DNA of 64,000 nt from Megascapheus bottae. Taxonomy: Eukaryota; Chordata; Mammalia; Rodentia; Geomyidae. The DNA is taken from NCBI GenBank assembly GCA_024803745.1, contig JANJXV010000024.1:18981927-19045926 (forward strand), read 5' to 3'. The notes under the pieces were generated by a model. The model was not told the DNA's origin, ran no database searches, and was given only the letters and a program-made list of their open reading frames with translations. The position numbers were made by a program, and so were the translations under genes. Numbering within the stretch: the first letter of the stretch is position 1; every line of letters begins with the position of its first letter. Below are positions 1-12,239 of this stretch, one piece after another.

Positions 1-71
1 CAATAAAGATCTAAATGGGCAAATGTGAGTTTTGGTAAGTAATAACTAATATCAAGAAAAATAAAAGGCAG

Positions 72-285
72 AGCCAGATGCCAGTGGCTTACAATTGTAA
101 TCCCAACTAGCAGGAGGGCAGAAATTTGGAAGATTGTGGTTTTGAGGTCAGCCAAGAAAAAAAAAAAAGTTTGCTACCGTTTATCTCTCAAACAACCTGC
201 AAAAAGTCCAGTTGGAAGTGTGGCTCAAGTAGCAAATGCATGACCCTGCATTCACACCTGAGTACTGCCAAGCCGGATATTTCAA
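72..285 (+). repeat. Decayed B1-dID SINE
   Basis: 7SL-like start gccagatgccagtggcttac and a tRNA-like second half with agtgtggctcaagtagcaaa. Confidence 0.6.
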
Positions 286-811
286 ACACTAGCCAGAGTT
301 CTTTCTTGTATAGGTGACATTTTAGCTCCATCTCAATGAAATGACACTTAGAGGAAAGCAGATGTTTTGGTGACTGGCCGGAAGAGGAACCTGGCAGTGA
401 GTGGTGAGCAGGAGGTCTGAGAGATGGACAGAGCCAGATTGCAGATCCTGTTTTGATTAGAGATGTTTATTCTGAAAAAAAAAAAAAAAAACCATTGTAG
501 GGTTCCCCCTCCCCCTCTTTTTTGGAAGGGAATAGATCTTGAAAATAGCTTTTCCTGCCTTAGTATGAAGGAGCCTTTGTCAGTTGCCACCAGGTGTTGC
601 CTCTTGTGCAGGTACAATCAAAGGTTAAGTATTACTCTGTCCCTTTGAGATGTTTTTATTAAGGACAGGCAGATGTCTGAGAACTAACTTGTTTTAAGCA
701 AGCAGTTTATCACATAAGCTACTGTTTGATCTGGGATCTTTTGAGATTATTTTAATGCTATAATAGAAAGACTAGTTTATGAACACATCCTTCCTTTATA
801 AAGATTTTCAC

Positions 812-1060
812 AGCCAGATGCTGGTGACTCATGCCTAGTAATCCTAACTATTCAGAATGGCTAAGATCTGAAGATCACATGTGAAGCCAGCCCAGGCAGG
901 AAAGTTCATGAGACTCTGATCTCCAATTAGCCACCATAAAAGTCCTAAGTGGAGCTTTGGCTCAAGTGGTAGTGCCCCATCCTCAAGCAGAAACGCTGAG
1001 GGACAGTACTCAGGTCCTGATTTCAAGCCCCCACATTGGCACACACATAACAATAACAAC
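812..1060 (+). repeat. B1-dID SINE
   Basis: gccagatgctggtgactcat, then the linker ctccaattagccacc and tggctcaagtggtagtgccc. Confidence 0.8.
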
Positions 1061-1571
1061 AGCAGTAGCACCACGTGGCAACATGTGTTTCCCTTTCTGC
1101 TATTTATTGATAAATGGCATCTGTGTGATTGTAAGGCCTACTTTCCCCAAACCAAAATTGTATGCATTAGCCAACAACCTGCTTCTCTGGTGTTTATCCT
1201 ATTGCTCTAATACTATTTGCTATGTTTCTGTGTATAGACTTACTTACAAATTTGTTCTGCATGCTTTATATACCTTTAGCTCAATGATTACAATGAATTG
1301 TATCCAATATGGGGCATTTCATAGACACAGTGAAGAGGGAGTCCAGATTCCAAGCTGACCCTGGGGCCTTGATCCCCCCCTACGCTTTGTGTTTGACTTG
1401 TCAACAGATATTAACCTATAGGATGTTTCTGTTTCTTACCCTAGGTTGGCAGCTTATCCACAGGGTTTGTGATTATGTAATCCCCCTTTTATTTTTTAGA
1501 GCATCTTATTGCTTTCGGGCACTTTCGTCCTTTTAGTATAACAAGCTTGTCTCATCTGTGAACATTATTTT

Positions 1572-1643
1572 CATGAATTCTGAAGATGTAAATACCTATT
1601 TTGCTAGGCATGAATTCTGAAGATGTAAATACCTATTTTGCTA
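1572..1643. repeat. Perfect 35-bp tandem duplication
   Basis: 1572-1606 and 1609-1643 are identical (starting catgaattctgaagatgtaa), separated by gg. Confidence 0.97.
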
Positions 1644-1649
1644 TTTGAT

Positions 1650-3796
1650 GCTCTCATCTGCATCATGGTCTACCATGGTTTGGGAATCTTAACCTGTTCC
1701 ATCAGCCTATTCTGGCTTGGAATGGGAATAATCCTTTGAATTTGCCTCACCGTTCCTTCCTTTTTCTCATCCTCTGGCCTCTAACAACCTTGTTTAGTAG
1801 AGTTGAAGTTCTCATTGTGTTACCATGGGTGCCCTGGGCCCCTTGGGATCTCAGTCTCCTGAGAAGCTTTCCAGGATCTAATAGTATCTGGTATGACATA
1901 TTTTTTTCAGCTTTGAGAAATTCCCTTCAATAATGATGGTAGAATCAGAAGTGATGCATTTTGCTTTGTAGTTATTATTCTTTTTTTTTTTGCAAAATTC
2001 TCTTGCCTTTATTTTCCAGGGAGTTCTAACAACAGCTATTTCACAGGTCAGTTTTGAAATAATATGCTTGTTATCACCATCCAGGGATAGTGGACCATAA
2101 CTAAAGGAAAAAGAAAAATGTACCATTTGCTATAATGGCTTCCACAATGATTTTTATGAAGTCTGCTATTATTGCTTTCAATTATATAGAAATTATAATT
2201 AGAGCATACAAGCCTGGGAAAGCAAGAATCAAAGGGAATTGTCCTCGTCCATCCCTCATACTTTCCCACTCTACTTCCTCCACCTTCTGCATTCAGGGAA
2301 GAGGTGAATTATTATTTTTCTTTCTGGTTGTTCTATTCTTTTTTGTCTTAGTGAGCAGAGAAGAAAAAATTGATGTCTGAGAGGCTCTATAATCTCTCTC
2401 TAGGAAATCTGAGATATCAATAAAGTCCTCAAGATCGAGTAGTTGAAAAAGGACAAGGTACTTTCATTCCTCTAGTGCTAAACATTTCCTGTGTTTTCAG
2501 GTTTTTCTCCTGGAAATATCATGCATGTGACTGGGATAACCGGTTTTTCTCTCCTGAACTGTCTATGTGACCTCCTAGTCGCTGAACCCAGCTGGGATGG
2601 TCGAATATGAAGGGACTACAGGCATGAAGTGCTCAGGAAATTGGAGCAGGAGGTCAGGAATGCGAGCAGAAAGGAGGGAGCTGAAATGAAGTCCGTGGGT
2701 ATCAAAGGTTCTTTAAAGGAGGCTGGAGGGTCCACAACCAGAAACTGAGCACTTCACAGAACTCAGAGTGCAGCAGGAATTCTGATCATCTCTGCAATAC
2801 TGCCACCCTGTGGTCATAGATGGGACAGTGCAGATGCAAACCCCAAGTGATAGCTTGCAAGTGATGAAAATGAAATCAAGACTCAGGTTGGGTCTTAATT
2901 CCCAACACTCCGGTCAAGACAAAGAGTATTTTCATCAATCCAAATGATGTTCTCATATTGTTTCTCAATAGGTTCTATCCTGATTTCAGTAGACTAGACT
3001 TCCCTGTTCTTGAGTGTGACTGAAGTGGAATCTAGCCATTGGCGATTCCAAGAATGGACTTGGAGACATGAAATACAAGAGAAAGCAAGACTTGAATGGT
3101 TAATGGCAGTCATGCAAGATCAAGTGGCTGGTGAGCTGAGACATTCAGAGAGATTATACCATGCAATTTGTCCACCATTTTGAAAATCCCTCTCCTCCCT
3201 CTACTAGGTAATTTAACACATATTCTTTTGGGGGTTGGTTGAATCTTAAAAGAGGGTCTCGTCGCCACACCTCCCTTTTGTCCTCTTGTGCTAGGCCAGA
3301 CTCTTCTGGGACGTATTTTCCAACATAGTCATTTCATTTGGAGTCCACCCTTCCACCCCACCCACCTCTCATGTCCTATTTGCCTATTCTGTTTTGTCTA
3401 GGGAACTTGGAAGGACTTTATGATTAGCCCATTGCTCAGTTGCTTACACCAACTTTTTACTCAGGGTCAGATGACTTGTCTTGAAAAGGGACAACCACTA
3501 ACTTTGTTTTCCACAGGTGAAACTCATCCATGTTGCACATAATTCATAATTCACAGTTGCTAGATTCTATGAACTCTTCAAAATACTACATTATCCATTG
3601 CTTTTTAGAAAAAGAGATTATATTCCTGTGAGTTTCTGGTGATAATATTACCATCTGGATCAATACATATAAACAAGCCAACAAAAGAATATATTTAAAA
3701 TATGTATGAAACACACAAAAAGTTGTTTTAAAGAGCAAATATAGAGCACTTACATGTTTCTGTTTAAAAACTCCTTGTTTAACATAGTTTCCCAAA
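1650..3796. other. Unassigned intergenic DNA
   Basis: No gene, and no repeat I recognise with confidence. Short open frames lack codon structure or homology I know. 300-810 and 1061-1570 are equally featureless. Confidence 0.6.
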
Positions 3797-4290
3797 GTAT
3801 AGTAAGTGATGCAAGCCAGGCCAAAAGAAAGGTCTGTTTTGTGGTTTCCCTCATTTGTAATAACTGGAATATATCTATGATATACTTAGCAGGAGATCAC
3901 AATAACCCAATCGCTAAGTGTATATTCCGAAGTGCATCAAAATGAGCTCCAAGAATTGGAAACAAGAGGTTCTTGTTATGCCTTGTATGCGGTTATTTCT
4001 AATTTTTTTCTTTCTGTTTTAGTTTTCTGTACCCTTTGCCTTGCATACAAGCGTATATGATCAGTAGAAGGGCAAGGGAACCATGGAAACAGCACAGCAA
4101 AGGACGAACTAATGCAACAATGACACTCACCAGACACTATGTTGGAAGTGAACTTTACAACTTGGAGGAGAGGGGAGTAAGGAGTGGCAAGCGGGAGAAA
4201 ATGAGGGAGTGGGTAACACTGTTCGAAAAGAAATGTACTCATTATCTTATGTAACTGTGACCCCCATCCCCTATTTTAAAAAGAAGCTTA
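3797..4290 (+). mobile_element. Older L1 3' end
   Basis: The last ORF2 codons (around the ccaggccaaaagaaa ... tttccctcatttgtaataac segment) are followed by a 3' UTR with the ctgtaccctttgccttgcat and actgttcgaaaagaaatgta motifs. The same 3' UTR recurs at 18.7, 21.1, 46.5 and 55.8 kb. Confidence 0.75.
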
Positions 4291-4335
4291 TTAAAGAAAC
4301 TTTTAAAAATAACTTAAAAAATAAAATAAAATGTT

Positions 4336-4505
4336 GGGGCCAGGAGTATGGTCTAGTGGTAGAGGGCTTGCCTAGCATGCACAAAGACCTGGATTCGATT
4401 CCTCAATACCATCAGCACAGAAAAAGCTGGAAGTGGTGCTTGGTTCAAGTGGTGGAGTGTTAGCCTTTGGATAGAGCATTTTTCTTTGACCCTGGGTCCT
4501 GACAC
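4336..4505 (+). repeat. IDL-Geo type SINE
   Basis: tRNA-Ala/ID-like left half (ggtctagtggtagagggctt, gattcgattcctc) followed by the Geo-like right half starting cacagaaaaagctgg. Confidence 0.85.
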
Positions 4506-5213
4506 CGAGTCTAGACATCTTTGTAATTCCCTAAGCAGTAAACTAAATTGCTAGTTCATTGGCATCCACAGTGAAATGGAGAGTTACTCAGTGTGGGGGG
4601 AAAAATGAGTTACCTCTGCTGTCAGAAGGAAAGATTTCTGGCAGCCTAAGTTTCCCACTTCACATATTGTCATGTTCGTTCGTTTTCATTGCTTTCTATT
4701 TCAGGGATTCCATTATTATAGCCTCCTTTTATTTCAAAAGTGTGCACTTCATTTAACTTCATTTTTTAAAATGTGTACTTATAAGGAGAAAATGGTGTAA
4801 AAAACAAAAATATTTAACGGTTTGCTTGTAACCCAGAACTTTCCACCCTGATCACCGTGCTACCATTATCTCCAGTAGAGGGGGCTATTTTCATTTATTT
4901 CTGGTTAGGTTTTTTTGTTGCTTTAGAGTTTCCCTTTCCATTTTTATTCTTTGATGTGCATCTTAAAATCAGTGGAATAGACTACAGTGGTTTCTCAGTA
5001 TGACAGGGAGTTGGCTTCAAATACAAAACTCCAGTCATGATCAATTCTCTTACATAAACCAGTGTGCATCCCTTATCCAGGCTAAAGGATTTCTAGGTAA
5101 CGTACAACCCCTAATGTAGAAGAAATGTTATGCTAATAGTTTTTTTGGTGTTGTTGTTGGATTGGTTATTTTTGTTGTTGGTGGTGGTTTTTTTGTGTTT
5201 TTTTTTTTTTTTT

Positions 5214-5303
5214 GGTCATGGGGTTTGAACTCTGGGCTTGGGCACTGTCCTTGACTCCAGTTCAAAGCTACCACCCTATCCCTTAAGCCACAGCCCCACT
5301 TTC
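5214..5303 (-). repeat. SINE right-half fragment, antisense
   Basis: ggtttgaactctgggcttgg to ccttaagccacagccccact, the complement of a SINE tRNA-like half. Confidence 0.65.
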
Positions 5304-5497
5304 ACTAATAGTTTTCGTACTGAATTTTAAAGTGGGTAATGGTGAGAAATATGTGTGTTCACATTCAGTAGGCACACAACCATTGAAGGCATAAATATGG
5401 GCTGTAATGGCTCAAGTGGTAGAGTCCTAGCAAGCAAGCACCCTACCTGTAAGCCACACTCCTGGTCCTGAATATTCTATTAAAAAAATCCTTATAG

Positions 5498-5690
5498 GGG
5501 CCGGGAGTTTGGCCTAGTGGTTAAAGTGTTTGCCTAGCATGCATGAAGACCCAGGTTCGATTCCTCGGTACCACATACATAGAAAAAAGCCGGAAGTGGT
5601 GCTGAGGCTCAAGTGGTAGAGCTCTAGCCTTGAGAAAGTCCAAGGACAGTGCTCAGGCCCTGAGCTCAAGCCCAGGACTGGCAAAAAAAA
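5498..5690 (+). repeat. IDL-Geo SINE with target-site duplication
   Basis: Full dimer ending in a poly(A) run. aatccttatag occurs on both sides (5488 and 5691 areas). Confidence 0.9.
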
Positions 5691-5994
5691 AATCCTTATA
5701 GATGGAGAAAAATCGTGGCTCACAATGTTAGCAACCATCTATGTGATGGTAGTGTGAACCAACAGGTCAGCGAAATGGCTGTCATGTGACATAAGGGAAG
5801 GAAAATTGAAGATACTTGTATTCTCCAAAGCACTAGTAGAGAGCTATTTGAAGGGGGACTTATTAGTTATCAATATATACTGAAAACTCAATGCCAATCA
5901 AGAAAAAATATTCTAAAAAAAGAAATATAATAAATATACCAATGAAGGAGAGGAAAGTGAATTAGGTATAATATTCAGTTAAAAGTCACAAATG

Positions 5995-6169
5995 GGGGCC
6001 AGGAGCATGGCTTAGTGGTAGAGGGCTTCCCTAGCATGCACAAAGCTCTGGGTTTGATTTCTTGGTACCCCCAAACACAAAAAAAGCTGGAAGTGGTACT
6101 ATGGCTCAGGTGATAGAGCACTAGTCTTGTGAATGCCCAAGGACAGTGTCCCATGACTGGCAAAAAACA
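5995..6169 (+). repeat. IDL-Geo SINE with target-site duplication
   Basis: Dimer flanked by tcacaaatg at 5986-5994 and 6170-6178. Confidence 0.88.
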
Positions 6170-6233
6170 TCACAAATGTAGAAGAAGAATGGAAGTTCAA
6201 AACAGAAACAAAGAAGAAGAACCGGTAGGCACA

Positions 6234-6491
6234 GCTGGGCAAGGTAGCTCGCGCCTGTAATCCTAGCTACTGGGGAGGCTGAGATCTGAGGATGAAGGTT
6301 CAAAGCCGGCCCAGATACTAGAGAACTTAAAGAACGTGAGACTCTTATCTCCAATTAATCACTAGAAAACTGGAAATGGGGCTGTGGCTTTAGGGGTAGG
6401 GTGGTAGCCTTGAGCTGAAGAGCTCAGGGACAGTGCCCAGGCCCAGAGTTCAAGCCCCATGACCAACCCACCCCCCAATAAAAAGGATGAA
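6234..6491 (+). repeat. B1-dID SINE with target-site duplication
   Basis: 7SL-like half gcgcctgtaatcctagctac, linker ctccaattaatcacta and ID-like half. taggcaca flanks at 6226-6233 and 6492-6499. Confidence 0.87.
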
Positions 6492-7373
6492 TAGGCACAA
6501 AACAATAGCAAACATGGTAGACCCCATCTATATTAATAATCACTTTCAATGTCCTTGGGCTGTAATAGTGGATAAAAAGTAGATAAAAAGAAAAGTAAGA
6601 CAATTTATTTATGAGAAATTCACTTTAAAGATTAACACAAAGATTGAAAGTTGAAGGATGGGCAAAGACACCACTCTGACACTAATCAAAAAAAACAAAT
6701 GTAGACATTCACTGTAGATAAAGCATGTTTGAGAACAAAGAAATTTATCAGGGTCAAAAGGAGGCAATGCACACAAGAAAGGTGTCAGCTCTTTGGGAAT
6801 ACATAATAATTCCTAATGTGCATCAAATAAATACATGAGACAAAAACTGAAAGGAGAAAAAAAGAATCCAGAATCACATTTGAAAACTCCAATGCCTCTT
6901 TACCATTTATAGCTGGCTCAGTGGGTGGACAATCAATAAGAACATAGTTGAACTAGACACCACTATCAGTCAATGGATTTATCTGACATCTGTAAATACG
7001 TCATCCAATAGCATAAAAATACAGTTGCATATTAAGCTCAAATACTCAGAATGATAAATTTGTTCTGAGCCACATTCATTTGGGATGAGGAGAAATTACA
7101 CAAAGCATTCTTGTGTACCACAATGGAATTAAGCTAGAAATGAATAACAGAATTATATTTTAGGGAAAACCCAAATACTTGGAGATTAAAAGATAATCCT
7201 AAATAAGCATTTGGGTCAAAAATACCAAGAGAAATTTCAAAATATCTTAAGCTAAATGACATGAAAATACATACTAACCAAATTTGTAGCATAAAAGGGA
7301 AAAAAGCAGCACTTTGTGATAAATTTAATGCACTACATGCATATAAAAGAACATAAGAAAAATTAATCATCTA

Positions 7374-7562
7374 GGACCGGGAGTTTGGCCTAGTGGTAGA
7401 GTGCTTGCCTAAGACCAGGGTTCGATTCCTCAGTACCACATACACAGAAAAGCCAGAAGTGGTGCTATGGCTCAAGTGGTAGAGCTCTAGCCTTGAGAAA
7501 GCCCAACGACAATGCTCAAACTCTGAGCTCAAGGCCAGGACTGGAAAAAAAATAATAATAAT
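7374..7562 (+). repeat. IDL-Geo SINE inserted in ancient L1
   Basis: Complete dimer flanked by aattaatcatcta at 7361-7373 and 7563-7575, interrupting the ancient L1. Confidence 0.92.
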
Positions 7563-7774
7563 AATTAATCATCTAAGCTTCCACTTGGAAAAAATAGGAA
7601 ACAAAGAATAAATTAAAGGCAAAAATAATACACAATAAAAATGAAAGAAGGAATCAATGAAATCGACAATAGGAAAGCAATTAAACCAAATACTGGGTTT
7701 TCAAATATAGTAATACCATTGCTAAATCTCTAGATCACTACCCTCAGGAAAAAAAAATATGAAAACCTACATTA

Positions 7775-7863
7775 GGGGCTGGGATGTTGCTCAGTGGTAA
7801 AGCACTTGCCTAGAAGTGCAATGTACTGGGTTCAATCCCCAGCACCAAAGGAAAAAAAAAAAG
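7775..7863 (+). repeat. ID-type monomer SINE
   Basis: ggggctgggatgttgctcag through gttcaatccccagcacc and a poly(A) tail: a simple tRNA-Ala-derived ID element with internal A and B box-like blocks. Confidence 0.85.
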
Positions 7864-7914
7864 ACAAGAATGAGGAAAAAGTAGTGATTCTGTGGACATT
7901 AAAAGAATAGCATA

Positions 7915-8043
7915 GGGCAGAGTGCAAGGCAACTGAATGTTAGAGTGCTTGTCCAGCATATTCAAGACCCTAAGTTTAATCCCCAGCACTGAAAACAATG
8001 ATGATGATGATGATGATAATGATGATGATGATGATGATGATGA
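7915..8043 (+). repeat. Decayed ID element with (GAT)n tail
   Basis: ID-like gagtgcttgtccagcatatt and taatccccagcactg, followed by a (GAT)n microsatellite at 7997-8043. Confidence 0.75.
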
Positions 8044-8131
8044 ATTACTTATGCCTACAAATTTAAAAATCTTGGATAAATTCCTTGAAAGACTTAGATG
8101 GCAAAACTCATACATTAAAAAAAAAAGAATG

Positions 8132-8383
8132 AGCTGGGTGCAGTGGCTCACATCTGTAATCCTAGCTACTCAGGAGGCTGAGATCTGAGGATCTTGGTTT
8201 GCAATTCAAAGCCAGTCTGGGCACTAAAGTCCATGAGACTCTTATCTCCAATTAACCACTAGAAAACTGGAAGTAGTACTGTGGCTCAAGGGGTAGAGTG
8301 GTAGCCTGAGCTGAAGAACTCAGGGACAGCACCCAGGCCCAGAGTCCCGACAAAAAAAGAAGAAAGAAAAGAAGAGAAGAGAA

Positions 8384-8449
<66 letters not shown>
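8132..8449 (+). repeat. B1-dID SINE with (GA)n tail
   Basis: SINE body to about 8352, then an A/G tail that becomes a pure (GA)n at 8389-8449. Confidence 0.88.
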
Positions 8450-8451
<2 letters not shown>

Positions 8452-8930
8452 CTGATGTTTTGGTTTTAAGTATAAAACATAGAATCAGTAATAAACAATC
8501 ATCCAAAACAAAAAGCAGAAGAGCAGATGCTTACCCAAAGAAGAAAACGCTCTGCTGCTCTGCAGTCTTTTGGGAAATGGAACCAGAGAGGAAACATCTT
8601 AGCTCCAGCTATAAGGTCAATAGTACTGAAATGCCAAATCAGATCTGAACATCACAAAGAAACTACTATACACCAGTATCTCTCATAAACTTATATGCAA
8701 AAGTCTTCAATATCAACAAATAAAATCCAACAATGTATTGGAAAATCTCATCTACTACAACAAAGCAGGGATTTCACCCACTTAAGAAAAGCTGGCTTAA
8801 CGCTTGAAAAATCTGTGCAACCAATGGACTCAAGGATAAAAAGCATATTGACATATGACTAGACACAGAAATTGTATCCAATAAATTATAATAAAAATTT
8901 TAGAATATAAAAAAATCAAACTTAAAACTA

Positions 8931-9128
8931 GGGCCCAGGAGTTTGGCCTAGTAGTAGAGTGCTTGCCTATCATGCATGAAGACCTGGGTTCGATTCCTCG
9001 GTACCACATACATAGAAAAAAAAGCCAAAAATGGTGCTGAGGCTCAAGTGGTAGAGCTCTAGCCCTGAGAAAGTCCAAGGACAGTGCTCAGGCCCTGAGC
9101 TCAAGCCCAGGACTGGCAAAAAAAAAAC
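8931..9128 (+). repeat. IDL-Geo SINE
   Basis: Complete dimer with poly(A) tail. aaaactag occurs on both sides. Confidence 0.88.
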
Positions 9129-9722
9129 AAAACTAGCAAACTAGTGATAGAGGAAACTTCCTAACTTTTGTCAAGGGCATTTTCGAAAATCTCTTTTTAG
9201 TACATGAGCTGTTTATAATAGCAATCTGTATGTAACGCGATGCCTCTATTTAATGCAAAACTCACATGATGATGAGAAAGAGGTGCTTGCTTGCGAAGGT
9301 CAGAAACAAGACAAAGATGGTACCTTTTATTCAACATTGCACAGGAAATCCTGAGTAACCCAATACAAGGAAAAAAGAGAAAAGGTACACATGTAGAGAA
9401 AGTAGGAATAAAACTGACTTTGTGATCCAAAGGACTGGTTTTCTACGTAAAAGTCAAAAGGAATCAGTAACAGGTCTGGAACTAACAAAAAAATTCCTAA
9501 ATGTCAACACTTACTTGGTACAGAAGAAAAAGCTAAACATCCCATTGATTAGGAGATTTCAAAGTCTACCTATTAAAAAGGTTGAAATTCAGAACACTGA
9601 CACAGTAGGTGCTGGTGACAATGGGGAACACTTCTCCTTTACTCTAGCAGAAATGCCTAAAAGAGCCAAGTACATCAGGAAGCACTTGGCAGTTTCTCAA
9701 AAGTAAAAAAAAAAACTAAACT

Positions 9723-9724
<2 letters not shown>

Positions 9725-9759
<35 letters not shown>
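9725..9759. repeat. (CA)n microsatellite
   Basis: About 17 CA units. Confidence 0.95.
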
Positions 9760-9763
<4 letters not shown>

Positions 9764-10083
9764 TTTACCCTCAGAATGATGCAAACGCAAAAATGATTAT
9801 GTGATGGTACCAAAATACCACGGTATGATGATATATATATATAATCACTCAAACTTAGTAAAGAAATTTTTTAAAAACGTAAATTTACCCTTACCAGTGA
9901 TACAAGCATGCTAATTACATGGACTGAAAAGTTTTCGGCTATACAAAAACCTGAACAATGCTCATAACTGCTTATTCACAAATATCCTAAAATAAATGAA
10001 TGCAAAAAACAGAAATGTTGCTAGGCCTACTGGGTCTTCCCATACAGAAAGAGGAGAGAAAGTGCCTGTCACCTATTCACCTG

Positions 10084-10086
<3 letters not shown>

Positions 10087-10130
<44 letters not shown>
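10087..10130. repeat. (CA)n microsatellite
   Basis: About 22 CA units. Confidence 0.95.
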
Positions 10131-10132
<2 letters not shown>

Positions 10133-10480
10133 ATTCCTCAATATAAGTCAAACATGAGGCTATAAAATTATTAGAAGACAACATAGGGTAAGACTTCAGG
10201 ACATTAAACAAGAGACTTTTGGAAAAGGCCTCCAAATAACAGAAACCAAAGGAAACCATGTTTCTGTGCAGAAAAGAAAACTATCACCAGAGTTAATACA
10301 CAGCCTACAGAATGGGAGAAAAATACTTATAAGCCATATGTCTAACAGTGACTATCCAGAATACATAAGGAATGCAAACAATTCAATGGCAACGTAAATG
10401 AACGAATAAATAACTGAAGGAGAAGAGTAAGCGACAGACCAGTTTGCTCTTTCATTTAAAAATATACAAGCCACCCCTTC

Positions 10481-10690
10481 TGGTTTATCTCTTGCTGTTA
10501 CTGTATCTGACTTTGTTACATGGTATATTGTATATACGTTTATTTGTTTATTTGAAATAGGGGAGGGAAGGGGGGAAAACAAGATGCCTGGGAGGGAAGG
10601 CAATGGGGACAAAAACATGAGAAAGGGGATCAATGTGTGAGAAGTCATGTAACCACTACCTGACGCATGTAACCCCTCTACAGAGGTGGG
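10481..10690 (+). mobile_element. L1 3' UTR fragment
   Basis: Shares the ttactgtatctgactttgtt, G-rich and acatgagaaagggg segments with the 17-kb and 24-kb L1 3' ends. The ends are uncertain. Confidence 0.75.
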
Positions 10691-11039
10691 TCTAGAGTGA
10701 CCCACCACTTCTCACTCTCCACCTGTGACCTCGTGGGAACACCCGGAAATCTAACCCCATCAATGGATCCATTGATGAAGTCAGCACTCTCATTAGCCAC
10801 CCAGTTCCCCAAAGCCCCATCCACTCCATCCCACCTTCAATAACAGGAACCTTTAGGGCTCCTGTGAAGAATAAAAAGCAAGCATTAGACTTCAAATTGA
10901 TGTTTTAAACATAGCAAAAGCCATAGACTTGGTGAGAGTGCTACTGCCTTGCAGGGAGAATGTGATCATCACAGTACAAGATGTGAATCTTGAAGACCTC
11001 AAGTGGTATGACAAACTATTTTAATTGTACAAAACCATC

Positions 11040-11400
11040 TGCTATAGTCTGGATCTTAAAGGTTTGGGTGAAGGGCTTGAATCCCAGTTTGTCACTGCTG
11101 GCAAGTGATGGAACCTTTAAGGGGTGTGGACAAGGACAGCTATACCAGTCCTGGTTGGCCCGCTACTCTTCAAGTGGGACTCTGGCCCCACTTCTTCCTA
11201 TGTCTTCCACTGCACGGTGAGCAATTTCTTTATGCATGTATAGCATGCTCTACCATAATGAGTACCAGAGGCCCAAACCAGTGAGATAAATTAATCATGG
11301 TCAGACATCTTTCTTAACTATGAGCTAAAATAAATCCTTGCTCTCTACAAGGTAGTTACCTTGGGTGCTACTTTTACAGTCATGGAAAACTCATGGACAT
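11040..11400 (+). repeat. Ancient interspersed repeat with LTR-like 3' part
   Basis: Decayed repeat containing tctggatcttaaaggtttgg, gatggaacctttaaggggtg and tgagctaaaataaatccttg. The 5' part recurs at 33020-33140. I do not assign a family name. Confidence 0.4.
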
Positions 11401-11724
11401 AATGCCCTGCAGTAGCCATTTGATGATGGCTTGCTGGGTCCTCTTCTTCCCCCATTCACACCAGTTCTTCCTAGCTGGTTAGGAGCTCCCGGGAATTGCC
11501 TTTCTACCTCCTCTGCTTCTCTATTCTTGTTGTGTGTGCAGTTCTAGTTCAGGATGTAGCACTTACTCTCTGTGAACTCACCTGCATGCGTTTTGTCTTT
11601 TTACATGGATCTTGTATGGTAAAAGTAGAGAAAGAATCCTTGTAAATTGTTTCTGCCCTTTTCCCCAACATTCTACAAATTATGAATAAATATAGCAGTC
11701 CAAAGTTTTCTTTTTAGGTCACCT

Positions 11725-12235
11725 AAAATTTCTATGAGGTATTGGGGTTTGAACTCAGGGCTTTGTACTTGCTGGGTAAGGATTCTACTCTTGAGCTCTT
11801 CTTTGTGTTCATTATCTTTGAGATACGGTCATGAATTGCTTTTTGCCTAGGCATATGTCTAGACATTGATCTACCTATTTTAGGCTTCCTGTCATAGCTA
11901 GGATGACAGACTTGTACCAGCATGTCAGATCCGTTCAACTGAGATGTAGTCTCAGAATTTCCTTTCTTCATTCCTTCCCTGCCTTTTCTTTGTTTTCCTC
12001 CCTCCCCCTCTTCCTTCCTTTGTCTCTCTTGCCTCACAGTTTTCTGATAGGGTTAAGCTGAAATCCCGACTTCTCAATTTCAGCTTCCCATGCAGCTAGA
12101 ATGACAGATGTGTACCATCCTGCCAAACTTTGCATTGGGATGGGGTCTCTCTCACTTTTCTACCTGAGCTGACCTCAAACCTCAATCCTCCTGTTGCTAG
12201 CCTCCCAAGCAGCCAGGATTACACATGCCAGCCAC
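11725..12235 (-). repeat. Decayed composite SINE(s), antisense
   Basis: Two B1-like complements (tcatagctaggatgacagac and gcagccaggattacacatgc) downstream of an ID-like complement (ttgaactcagggctttgtac). Heavily mutated. Confidence 0.5.
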
Positions 12236-12239
12236 CAGC

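Larger units (their letters stand above)
6500..10440 (+). mobile_element. Ancient L1 ORF2 remnant, interrupted by younger SINEs
   Basis: Decayed pieces in L1 ORF2 order: an early ORF2-like segment (6600-7370, 7576-7740), middle parts (8040-8110, 8640-8925, 9130-9420) and late ORF2-like segments (9640-9705, 10130-10400). No long frame survives. Inserted into it are SINEs at 7374, 7775, 8132 and 8931 and two (CA)n repeats. The family was assigned by eye, so boundaries are approximate. Confidence 0.65.

Noticed and set aside
7775..7863. tRNA-Ala gene
   Set aside because: The tRNA-like A and B blocks belong to an ID-type SINE; the poly(A) tail and absence of a full cloverleaf argue against a working tRNA gene. 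The same applies to the IDL-Geo left halves.
8386..8449. Possible CRISPR or other repeat array among the many tandem repeats
   Set aside because: All tandem repeats here are simple microsatellites without spacers, in a mammalian genome.
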